Below, piece after piece: positions 1-4,618 of a stretch of DNA of 5,480 bases. This DNA is from Ascidiaceihabitans sp. (GTDB taxonomy: Bacteria > Pseudomonadota > Alphaproteobacteria > Rhodobacterales > Rhodobacteraceae). The DNA lies in contig JALZUL010000105.1 of the NCBI GenBank assembly GCA_023301665.1, positions 1 through 5,480 on the forward strand, given 5' to 3'. Under the pieces are notes generated by a model, which saw nothing but the letters and a program-made list of their open reading frames with translations, was not told the DNA's origin and ran no database searches. A program made the position numbers and the translations under genes. The first letter of the stretch is position 1, and every line of letters starts with the position of its first letter.

Positions 1-519
1 TTCATCAAGCATCCCTTGGCTGATTTTATAAGCGCCTTGGTATTCGGCAACTTCTTCGCCCATCAACAGAACTGCGTCGTCGCGGCGCATTTCTTCAGAC
101 ATACCGTCACGCAATGCTTCACGCACGGTTTGTTGTTTCATTGGCGTGCCTTCTGGCCAATCAGGAGAGGTGTCCACAATTGGTGCAGCAGGGGCATCGG
201 CCACAGGTGCAGCAGAAGCTGGTGCTTCTGTCGGAGCCGCGGCCTCAACAGGGGCTGCGATGTCGTCGGCGCTTTCGCCGTCTTCGATCAATACAGCGAT
301 GGCGGTGTTCACTTTCACGCCTTCGGTGCCTTCAGCGATCAAAATCTTGCCAATGATCCCTTCATCCACAGCTTCGAATTCCATCGTTGCTTTGTCTGTT
401 TCGATCTCGGCCATGATGTCGCCGGATTTTACTTCGTCACCTTCTTTAACCAACCATTTGGCCAAAGTGCCTTCTTCCATTGTAGGGGAGAGGGCGGGCA
501 TTAGAATTTCGGTAGCCAT
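1..519 (-). CDS. pdhB: Pyruvate dehydrogenase E1 component subunit beta with N-terminal lipoyl domain (3' part outside window)
   Basis: This is the beta subunit of the thiamine-diphosphate-dependent E1 of the cytoplasmic pyruvate dehydrogenase complex (pyruvate to acetyl-CoA). The first 173 residues are visible, and the frame stays open through base 1. Residues 1-80 are a biotinyl/lipoyl domain starting MATEILMPALSPTMEEGTLA, with the lipoyl-lysine motif ETDKATMEFE at 40-49 (Lys43). An Ala/Pro/Glu-rich mobile linker covers about 81-120. The E1-beta fold begins near MKQQTVREALRDGM (127 onward), and GEEVAEYQGAYKISQGM matches the conserved start of the TPP-binding beta subunit. The ATG at 519-517 is preceded by AGGAGA (532-527) with 7-nt spacing. 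The gene starts 14 bp after the pdhA stop, so the two are co-transcribed. A lipoyl domain on E1 beta is known in alphaproteobacteria and is not a new fusion. The E2 gene (pdhC) is expected beyond the left edge but is not visible. A 2-oxoisovalerate E1 beta is less likely, given the lipoyl domain and the pdhA neighbour. Confidence 0.96.
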   Translation of the reverse strand, partial: MATEILMPALSPTMEEGTLAKWLVKEGDEVKSGDIMAEIETDKATMEFEAVDEGIIGKILIAEGTEGVKVNTAIAVLIEDGESADDIAAPVEAAAPTEAPASAAPVADAPAAPIVDTSPDWPEGTPMKQQTVREALRDGMSEEMRRDDAVLLMGEEVAEYQGAYKISQGMLDE

Positions 520-533
520 TTCAATCTCTCCTA

Positions 534-1535
534 TTACGCGTAGATATCGGTCCACAGCTCTTCAAGAGCTGGTTCCGGGCTTGTTTTTGCAAATTCTGCG
601 GAGGCATTCACAACCGCTTTGATGTCTTTGTCGATGGCTTTCAAATCGTCTTCGGTCGCGTGGTTGCCTGTGAGCAATAGCTCGCGCACTTGTTCGATTG
701 GATCACGCTCATCGCGCATTTTCTGGACCTCTTCACGGGTCCGGTATTTCGCCGGGTCAGACATGGAGTGTCCGCGGTAGCGATATGTTTTGATTTCAAG
801 GATGTAGGGGCCTTTGCCTGAGCGGCAGTGCGCCACAGCTGTTTCACCAGCTTCTTTCACAGCAAGAACATCCATACCATCAACCGCTTGGCCAGGAATG
901 CCAAAGGATTTGCCGCGCTCATAGATTTCGGCAGATGATGTTGAACGCTGTTGGGATGTGCCCATCGCGTATTGGTTGTTCTCGATGACGAACACACATG
1001 GGAGATCCCAAAGAGTTGCCATGTTGAATGTTTCGTAAACCTGACCTTGGTTCGCAGCGCCGTCACCGAAGTAGGTGAATGTCACGCGACCGTTGTCTTG
1101 ATACTTATCAGCGAAAGCAAGGCCGGCACCTAGTGGGACCTGTGCGGCAACAATGCCGTGACCGCCGTAGAAGTGTTTTTCCTTAGAGAACATGTGCATA
1201 GAGCCGCCTTTCCCTTTGGAATAGCCACCCTCGCGTCCGGTCAATTCAGCCATCACCCCGTTTGCGTCCATGCCGCATGCCAACATGTGGCCGTGGTCAC
1301 GGTAAGATGTGACGCGCTTGTCACCTTCTTCGGCTGCAGCTTCCAAGCCGACAACAACCGCCTCTTGACCGATGTAAAGGTGGCAGAAGCCGCCGATTAG
1401 ACCCATGCCGTAAAGCTGTCCGGCTTTTTCTTCGAAGCGACGGATCAAAAGCATATCTTTATAGAAGGCTTTCAACTCGTCCGCAGAGACATTGGGATGC
1501 TCGGCAGATTTTTTTGTCGATTTGCGCGCGGCCAT
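534..1535 (-). CDS. pdhA: Pyruvate dehydrogenase E1 component subunit alpha
   Basis: This is the alpha subunit of pyruvate dehydrogenase E1. With PdhB it decarboxylates pyruvate on thiamine diphosphate and passes the acetyl group to lipoyl groups. Its 333 residues are a normal length for the short alphaproteobacterial form. The TPP/Mg motif is intact: GDGAANQGQ at 157-165, with the closing Asn pair in IENNQYAMG (Asn186-Asn187). Other conserved blocks are IGGFCHLYIGQEA (47-59), TSYRDHGHMLACG (76-88), GKGGSMHMF (108-116) and the active-site loop YRYRGHSMSDPAKYRTREE (251-269). That loop corresponds to the segment phosphorylated in mitochondrial E1 alpha; nothing here shows that it is modified in this organism. 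The first 12 or so residues are basic and probably disordered. The ATG at 1535 follows AAAAGGA (1548-1542) with 6-nt spacing. It is the first gene of pdhAB, with its own leader carrying a palindrome. Confidence 0.97.
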   Translation of the reverse strand: MAARKSTKKSAEHPNVSADELKAFYKDMLLIRRFEEKAGQLYGMGLIGGFCHLYIGQEAVVVGLEAAAEEGDKRVTSYRDHGHMLACGMDANGVMAELTGREGGYSKGKGGSMHMFSKEKHFYGGHGIVAAQVPLGAGLAFADKYQDNGRVTFTYFGDGAANQGQVYETFNMATLWDLPCVFVIENNQYAMGTSQQRSTSSAEIYERGKSFGIPGQAVDGMDVLAVKEAGETAVAHCRSGKGPYILEIKTYRYRGHSMSDPAKYRTREEVQKMRDERDPIEQVRELLLTGNHATEDDLKAIDKDIKAVVNASAEFAKTSPEPALEELWTDIYA

Positions 1536-1549
1536 ACGGTGTCCTTTTC

Positions 1550-1575
1550 GAGATAGTTTAGCGTTAAACTATCTC
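1550..1575 (-). promoter_or_regulatory. Perfect 11-bp-arm inverted repeat (candidate operator or leader hairpin) upstream of pdhA
   Basis: GAGATAGTTTA (1550-1560) and TAAACTATCTC (1565-1575) are exact reverse complements around a 4-nt centre (GCGT on the plus strand). On the minus strand the repeat ends one base before the AAAAGGA ribosome binding site of pdhA. As DNA, a 26-bp dyad of this kind is typical of operators for dimeric winged-helix repressors. As RNA, it would form an 11-bp A/U-rich stem with an ACGC loop next to the ribosome binding site. The sequence cannot separate the two readings, and I do not recognise the regulator. The symmetry is seen directly; its function is inferred. 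Confidence 0.6.
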
Positions 1576-1608
1576 TTACAGGTTTTTTGCGCGCGATGCG
1601 AGTGCCAA

Positions 1609-1617
1609 TGTGGATAA
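1609..1617 (-). promoter_or_regulatory. DnaA-box-like 9-mer (TTATCCACA on minus strand)
   Basis: The plus strand reads TGTGGATAA, so the minus strand carries TTATCCACA, an exact match to the high-affinity DnaA box consensus TTATNCACA. It lies 74 bp upstream of the pdhA start codon. A single exact 9-mer can occur by chance in a window of this size, and there is no second box or DUE-like cluster suggesting an origin. It is recorded as a motif match, not a demonstrated binding site. Confidence 0.3.
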
Positions 1618-1689
1618 CACGTATGCATCTTTTTATGGCTTTGTTTTTATGTGATATTTTTGGAGTTTGGGTGGTAGCTTTGGCGTGTT

Positions 1690-1989
1690 TTAACGAACAA
1701 CGATCTCGTCGGCGCGTGCCATACCCAAGACCGAGCGCGCTTGTTCGTCTAGTAAATCCAAATCCAGATAGTCATCAGAAAGGCGCGTGGTGAGGTTTTC
1801 CAACACTGCGACATCACCTTGAACTTTGGTAAGCTGGCGTTGCAATTCTTCGGTTTCGGCTGTGATTTCGACACGGCGGAACAACCCATAGTCGCCTTGA
1901 ACGGCAGCAAAGGTAAAATAGATGCAAAGGGCGAATGCCACTGCAAAGAAGATAAGCGTGCCCAAGGCTGGGCGTGCGAAACTGGTCAT
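1690..1989 (-). CDS. ftsB: FtsB/DivIC-type septum formation initiator
   Basis: This is a small bitopic inner-membrane protein of the divisome. In the FtsQ-FtsB-FtsL complex such proteins help activate septal peptidoglycan synthesis by FtsW/FtsI. Its 99 residues fit the family (about 90-110). A short cytoplasmic N-terminus (MTSFARP) is followed by one membrane segment at about residues 8-30 (LGTLIFFAVAFALCIYFTF). Next comes a heptad-like coiled coil at about 41-72, rich in Glu, Leu and Gln (ETEELQRQLTKVQGDVAVLE). The end, DLDLLDEQARSVLGMARADE, resembles the conserved FtsB tail in which an acidic/Leu stretch leads into a short helix (LDEQAR..LGMA..DE). The ATG at 1989 has GAGG (2000-1997) at 7-nt spacing. 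Placement just before pdhA is common in alphaproteobacteria and supports the assignment. Primary sequence in this family is weakly conserved, so the call rests on architecture, tail motif and context. Confidence 0.87.
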   Translation of the reverse strand: MTSFARPALGTLIFFAVAFALCIYFTFAAVQGDYGLFRRVEITAETEELQRQLTKVQGDVAVLENLTTRLSDDYLDLDLLDEQARSVLGMARADEIVVR

Positions 1990-2028
1990 TTGTCTGCCTC
2001 GATCGATCTCTGTAGAGCCGATATTTTA

Positions 2029-2052
2029 GACCCACCTCTTAACGGGTGGGTC
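2029..2052 (-). repeat. 8-bp-arm GC-rich stem-loop
   Basis: GACCCACC (2029-2036) pairs perfectly with GGTGGGTC (2045-2052) around an 8-nt loop. Neither strand has a T-tract after the stem (the minus strand continues TAAAATATC), so it does not look like a standard intrinsic terminator. It lies 40 bp upstream of the ftsB start codon and would be a stable 5'-leader or intercistronic hairpin if transcribed from pgk. Confidence 0.5.
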
Positions 2053-2100
2053 CGCAGACTATGCCATAGGTGATTCGCTAAGTGAATCCCTTTATTTCGC

Positions 2101-2117
2101 AAAACCAACAGATTGGT
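2101..2117 (-). terminator. Weak candidate terminator after pgk
   Basis: On the minus strand ACCAA-TCTG-TTGGT forms a 5-bp stem with a 4-nt loop, running into TTT directly after the stem (TTGGTTTTG). It begins 6 bp after the pgk stop codon. The stem is short and the T-run brief, so at best it would be a partially efficient terminator. Confidence 0.3.
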
Positions 2118-2123
2118 GCGATT

Positions 2124-3308
2124 TTATCCCTGAAGGGCTGCGACGCCCGGCAACTCTTTGCCTTCCATCCATTCCAAGAACGCACCACCCGCTGTCGAGA
2201 TATAGGTGAACTGATCGGCAGCGCCCGCTAGGTTCAACGCAGCAACGGTATCGCCACCACCGGCAACCGTAATCAGATCACCGGATTTGGTAAGCTCTGC
2301 TGCGGCCTTGGCCGCTGCCATTGTGGCTTTGTCGAATGGTTCGATTTCAAAGGCACCAAGTGGGCCATTCCAGATCAATGTTTTGAGAGATTTGAATTCA
2401 GACACGATTGCATCTGCTGCCGCGTCACCGGCATCGAGGATCATTTGATCGTCCGCCAGTACGGTGTCCGCGTTAAGTTCGATCAATTCGTAAGGGGCAC
2501 CAGCGGCAAAGGCGCGTGAGACGCGGCCATCTACAGGCAGGACGACTTTGCATCCTGTTGATTTGGCTTGCTCGAGGATGTCGCGTGCGGTGTCATGCAG
2601 ATCAGGTTCTTGAAGGGAGCTCCCAAGAGAGGCACCCATCGCCCCGAGGAATGTGTTGGCCATGCCGCCGCCAATCACCAACAGATCAAGCTTGCCCACA
2701 AGGTTCAGCAATAGATCAATCTTTGTTGAAACCTTAGCGCCGCCAACAACTGCACCAACAGGGCGTTTGGGTGTGGATAGGGCGGCCTCAAGCGCGGTGA
2801 GTTCGGCTTGCATCAAGCGGCCTGCGCAGCTTGGAAGGATCTTAGCAAGCGTCGTTGTGCTTGCATGTGCGCGGTGTGCGGCTGAGAAGGCATCGTTGCA
2901 GAACACATCACCAAGGGCGGCAATCCGTGCTGCAAAGCCTGCATCGTTGGCTTCTTCACCCGCATGGAAGCGGATATTTTCGAGCAATATAATGCCAGCC
3001 GGTAGATCGCCGCTTTCGGCGTCTTCCAAGGTTTCTAGCAATGTAACGCCTTGGCCGAATGTTTGCTCAAGCGCGGATAGGCACACTTTCAAGGACATCT
3101 CAGGTACGACTTTGCCTTTTGGGCGACCGAAGTGGGCCAAAAGAATGGGCTGGCCACCTTTGGCAAGGATGTCGGCGACGGTTGGTGCGATGCGTTCGAT
3201 GCGTGTCGCATCGCTCACTTGACCGTTTTCGACGGGGACGTTGATGTCCACACGCACCAAAACGCGTTTGCCCTGTAGATCCATATCGTCCAGAGATTTC
3301 CAACCCAT
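2124..3308 (-). CDS. pgk: Phosphoglycerate kinase
   Basis: This is the cytoplasmic glycolytic/gluconeogenic enzyme converting 1,3-bisphosphoglycerate and ADP to 3-phosphoglycerate and ATP. It has 394 residues from the chosen start, the normal length for bacterial PGK. The substrate-binding N-domain shows RVDINVP (19-25), LLAHFGRPKG (56-65), LLENIRFHAGEE (108-119) and NDAFSAAHRAHAS (138-150). The nucleotide-binding C-domain shows VGGAKVSTKIDLL (188-200), GGGMANTF (213-220), WNGPLGAFE (313-321), GGGDTVAAL (350-358) and STAGGAFLEWMEG (371-383). All key motifs are intact. Start choice: the ATG at 3308 has AAGGA (3321-3317) at 8-nt spacing and gives the N-terminus MGWKSLDD. An in-frame ATG at 3317 would add three residues but has its AAGG directly abutting the start, so it is less likely. 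It is transcribed divergently from the isomerase genes. The next gene on its strand is ftsB, 134 bp away. Confidence 0.98.
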   Translation of the reverse strand: MGWKSLDDMDLQGKRVLVRVDINVPVENGQVSDATRIERIAPTVADILAKGGQPILLAHFGRPKGKVVPEMSLKVCLSALEQTFGQGVTLLETLEDAESGDLPAGIILLENIRFHAGEEANDAGFAARIAALGDVFCNDAFSAAHRAHASTTTLAKILPSCAGRLMQAELTALEAALSTPKRPVGAVVGGAKVSTKIDLLLNLVGKLDLLVIGGGMANTFLGAMGASLGSSLQEPDLHDTARDILEQAKSTGCKVVLPVDGRVSRAFAAGAPYELIELNADTVLADDQMILDAGDAAADAIVSEFKSLKTLIWNGPLGAFEIEPFDKATMAAAKAAAELTKSGDLITVAGGGDTVAALNLAGAADQFTYISTAGGAFLEWMEGKELPGVAALQG

Positions 3309-3316
3309 GTGCGTCA

Positions 3317-3321
3317 TCCTT
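3317..3321 (-). promoter_or_regulatory. pgk ribosome binding site that decides the start
   Basis: AAGGA on the minus strand lies 8 nt before the ATG at 3308-3306. It overlaps the upstream in-frame ATG (3317-3315), which therefore cannot use this site as a Shine-Dalgarno sequence. This favours the 394-residue product. Confidence 0.65.
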
Positions 3322-3443
3322 AACTTACCTGTGAAATATGGGCGTTGTTTCGCCTTAAATCACCATAAGGTCAACGCGAGAGTCGCGCATCGGCTTGGCA
3401 ATCTGCTTTGATCGTTTTAGGTATCTTGGGACTTTAAGATTTG

Positions 3444-3448
3444 AGGAG
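3444..3448 (+). promoter_or_regulatory. Ribosome binding site of the cytoplasmic isomerase
   Basis: AGGAG stands 7 nt before the ATG at 3456 and fixes the start there. The longer frame beginning at the TTG at 3441 would put this Shine-Dalgarno sequence inside the coding sequence and has no good site of its own. Confidence 0.8.
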
Positions 3449-3455
3449 AGCCAAG

Positions 3456-3962
3456 ATGGCCGAAATTAAAGATCCGGAAAACACGATCCTGATGGAACTG
3501 AAAGGTGGCACTGTCACTATTGAATTGTTGCCTGACGTTGCTCCTTTGCACGTGGCACGTATGAAAGAATTGGCACGTGGCGGCGAATACGACAATGTTG
3601 CATTCCACCGTGTGATCGATGGCTTCATGGCGCAAACTGGCGATGTTGCGAATGGCGATATGGAAGACAACTTTAACCTACGTGCCGCTGGCACAGGTGG
3701 TTCTTCTTTGCCAGATCTGCCTGCTGAATTTTCTAAAGTACCGCACGCACGCGGATCTTTGGGTGCAGCACGTTCCGCAAACCCAAACAGCGCGAACAGC
3801 CAATTTTTCATTAACTTCTCCGAGAACAACTTCCTGAACGGCCAATACACCGTTTACGGCCAAGTGATCGAAGGCATGAAGCTGGTTGACGAATTGAACC
3901 GCGGCGAGCCGCCTGCGGAACCAGATCGCATGATCAGCGTTAAGGTGGCTGCAGATGTTTAA
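3456..3962 (+). CDS. Cyclophilin-type peptidyl-prolyl cis-trans isomerase, cytoplasmic
   Basis: This cyclophilin catalyses cis-trans isomerisation of X-Pro bonds to help proteins fold. Its 168 residues match a single-domain bacterial cyclophilin (PpiA/PpiB type). There is no signal peptide (MAEIKDPENTILMELKGG), so it should be cytoplasmic. The catalytic block FHRVIDGFMAQTGD (50-63) includes the essential Arg (Arg52), Phe and Gln. SANSQFFINF (112-121) supplies the Gln-Phe of the substrate pocket. FLNGQYTVYG (126-135) is the loop that in human CypA reads WLDGKHVVFG, so the CypA Trp121 and His126 positions are Phe and Tyr here. The ATG at 3456 is set by AGGAG. It overlaps the next isomerase gene by 8 bp, so translation is probably coupled. 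It is a paralogue of that gene, with long nearly identical stretches. I give no symbol because ppiA/ppiB naming is inconsistent in this group. Confidence 0.95.
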   Translation: MAEIKDPENTILMELKGGTVTIELLPDVAPLHVARMKELARGGEYDNVAFHRVIDGFMAQTGDVANGDMEDNFNLRAAGTGGSSLPDLPAEFSKVPHARGSLGAARSANPNSANSQFFINFSENNFLNGQYTVYGQVIEGMKLVDELNRGEPPAEPDRMISVKVAADV

Positions 3963-4503
3963 AGCAGCAGCATTTCTAGCACTGATGGCTTCACCCGCGT
4001 TTGCCAGTGGTCTTGAGATCGAAGTTGAAGGGGAGGGTGCAAATGGCACCATCACCATCGACTTGTTTGAAGATGTAGCCCCTGAGCATGTCGAGCGTAT
4101 TTCTGGATTGGCTTCAAGCGGCTCTTACGATGGTGTGGTTTTCCACCGTGTTATCGATGGCTTCATGGCGCAAACCGGAGATGTCCAATTTGGGAAAGAT
4201 CCATCAAACCTAAGCCAAGCGGGCCGTGGCGGCTCTGATCAGCCGAATTTGCCAGCTGAGTTCTCTGAACTGCCGTTTGATCGCGGTGTTGTCGGGATGG
4301 CGCGTTCACAAAGCCCAAACAGCGCGAACAGCCAGTTCTTCATTATGTTTGAACCAGGTCATTTCTTGAACGGTCAGTACACTGTTGTTGGAACTGTGAC
4401 AGAAGGTCTGGATGTTCTGGATGCTATCAAGTTGGGGGCGGGACCAAACGGTTCTATTGTTGGTCTTCCTGACATGATGAAAAAGGTCACCGCGATCGAC
4501 TGA
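3955..4503 (+). CDS. Cyclophilin-type peptidyl-prolyl cis-trans isomerase, exported (periplasmic)
   Basis: This is the second cyclophilin of the pair, 182 residues. Residues 1-17 form a Sec signal peptide: MFK, a hydrophobic core AAAFLALMASP, then an AFA cleavage motif, with cleavage predicted after Ala17. The mature protein would act on periplasmic or envelope protein folding. The domain is complete: FHRVIDGFMAQTGD (63-76, catalytic Arg65), SANSQFFIMF (123-132) and FLNGQYTVVG (137-146). As in its neighbour, the CypA Trp121 and His126 positions are Phe and Tyr. The ATG at 3955 lies inside the end of the first isomerase gene, with AAGGTGG (3942-3948) 6 nt before it, so the two genes form a translationally coupled operon. 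The n-region has a single Lys and the core is short, but the signal peptide call is still good. The cytoplasmic/periplasmic split resembles the PpiB/PpiA division of labour in E. coli. Confidence 0.94.
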   Translation: MFKAAAFLALMASPAFASGLEIEVEGEGANGTITIDLFEDVAPEHVERISGLASSGSYDGVVFHRVIDGFMAQTGDVQFGKDPSNLSQAGRGGSDQPNLPAEFSELPFDRGVVGMARSQSPNSANSQFFIMFEPGHFLNGQYTVVGTVTEGLDVLDAIKLGAGPNGSIVGLPDMMKKVTAID

Positions 4504-4513
4504 GCAATTTAGG

Positions 4514-4535
4514 TGCGCCGGTGACGCATCTTTTT
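4514..4535 (+). terminator. Weak hairpin plus T-run after the isomerase operon
   Basis: TGCG (4514-4517) can pair with CGCA (4525-4528) across a 7-nt loop, extended by one G-U pair, and is followed by TCTTTTT. It starts 11 bp after the stop codon. The stem is short, so this is a low-confidence auxiliary terminator ahead of the strong one at 4567-4598. Confidence 0.3.
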
Positions 4536-4566
4536 CATGCTTTCGATCAGTTGAGATGGAAAACAA

Positions 4567-4598
4567 AAAAGGCGTCGCAATTTCTTGCGACGCCTTTT
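4567..4598. terminator. Strong bidirectional intrinsic terminator
   Basis: GGCGTCGCAA (4571-4580) and TTGCGACGCC (4585-4594) are exact complements around a TTTC loop. The stem is extended by four A-T pairs (AAAA at 4567-4570, TTTT at 4595-4598). On the plus strand the stem runs into TTTTCT. On the minus strand it runs into TTTTTTGTTTT. Lying between convergent genes, it should stop the isomerase transcript on one strand and the M23-bactofilin transcript on the other. Confidence 0.93.
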
Positions 4599-4618
4599 CT
4601 AATTCTGAACCGTTGGTC

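Larger units (their letters stand above)
1536..1689 (-). promoter_or_regulatory. pdhA upstream control region
   Basis: This 154-bp gap between the ftsB stop and the pdhA start is noticeably more A/T-rich in its distal part than the genes around it. It holds a perfect inverted repeat (1550-1575), a DnaA-box-like 9-mer (1609-1617) and the pdhA Shine-Dalgarno sequence. The size and content suggest that pdhAB has its own promoter here. I could not place a convincing -35/-10 pair: TTGGCA-like and TAAGAG-like hexamers exist on the minus strand, but at wrong spacing. I see no credible hairpin-plus-T-run terminator for ftsB, so read-through from ftsB is possible. Confidence 0.5.
1990..2123 (-). other. 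pgk-ftsB intergenic region with four dyads
   Basis: This 134-bp non-coding gap carries four successive inverted repeats: 2104-2117, 2072-2088, 2059-2069 and 2029-2052. Only the first, just after the pgk stop, is followed on the minus strand by a T-run. The others have none, so they may be mRNA-stabilising or processing structures, or operator-like sites for ftsB. No ORF or tRNA is seen here. GAGG at 2000-1997 is the ftsB ribosome binding site. Confidence 0.45.
3309..3455. promoter_or_regulatory. Divergent control region between pgk and the isomerase genes
   Basis: This 147-bp gap must hold promoters for both pgk (minus) and the isomerase pair (plus). Candidate hexamers are weak. TTGACC on the minus strand (3374-3369) resembles a -35 for pgk but has no good -10 at 16-18 bp. 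TTGGCA on the plus strand (3395-3400) resembles a -35 for the isomerases, followed by only a poor -10 around TAGGTATCTT (3418-3427). A small perfect dyad, CGCGA-GAG-TCGCG, lies at 3375-3387 between them. The promoters are inferred from gene layout rather than read from clear motifs. Confidence 0.45.

Noticed and set aside
146..622. Plus-strand open frame of 158 codons, and others at 16-504 and 114-356
   Set aside because: They lie antisense to the lipoyl domain and linker of pdhB and the 3' end of pdhA. Their low-complexity Ala/Ser or Cys/His/Phe-rich translations are shadows of the Ala/Pro linker codons.
1587..1793. Small plus-strand frame (68 codons) with a hydrophobic stretch in the pdhA-ftsB gap
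   Set aside because: It starts inside the pdhA control region, overlaps the 3' end of ftsB antisense, lacks a ribosome binding site, and has a hydrophobic patch explained by T-rich non-coding DNA.
2001..2008. GATCGATC palindrome before ftsB
   Set aside because: This is a short self-complementary octamer expected by chance, with no supporting context.
2023..2028. TAAAAT on the minus strand as an ftsB -10 box
   Set aside because: The region 16-18 bp upstream shows no -35-like hexamer and lies within the 2029-2052 stem, so there is not enough to call a promoter.
2653..3222. Plus-strand open frame of 189 codons inside pgk
   Set aside because: It is fully antisense to conserved PGK motifs, has no Shine-Dalgarno sequence and no recognisable domain, so it reflects the codon bias of pgk.
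3341..3354. GGCG-TTGTTT-CGCC mini-hairpin in the pgk leader
   Set aside because: A 4-bp stem alone is too weak and common to interpret.
3441..3455. Upstream TTG start adding five residues to the first isomerase
   Set aside because: The AGGAG Shine-Dalgarno sequence would then be inside the coding sequence. The ATG at 3456 is ideally spaced, and the resulting N-terminus MAEIKDPEN looks natural.
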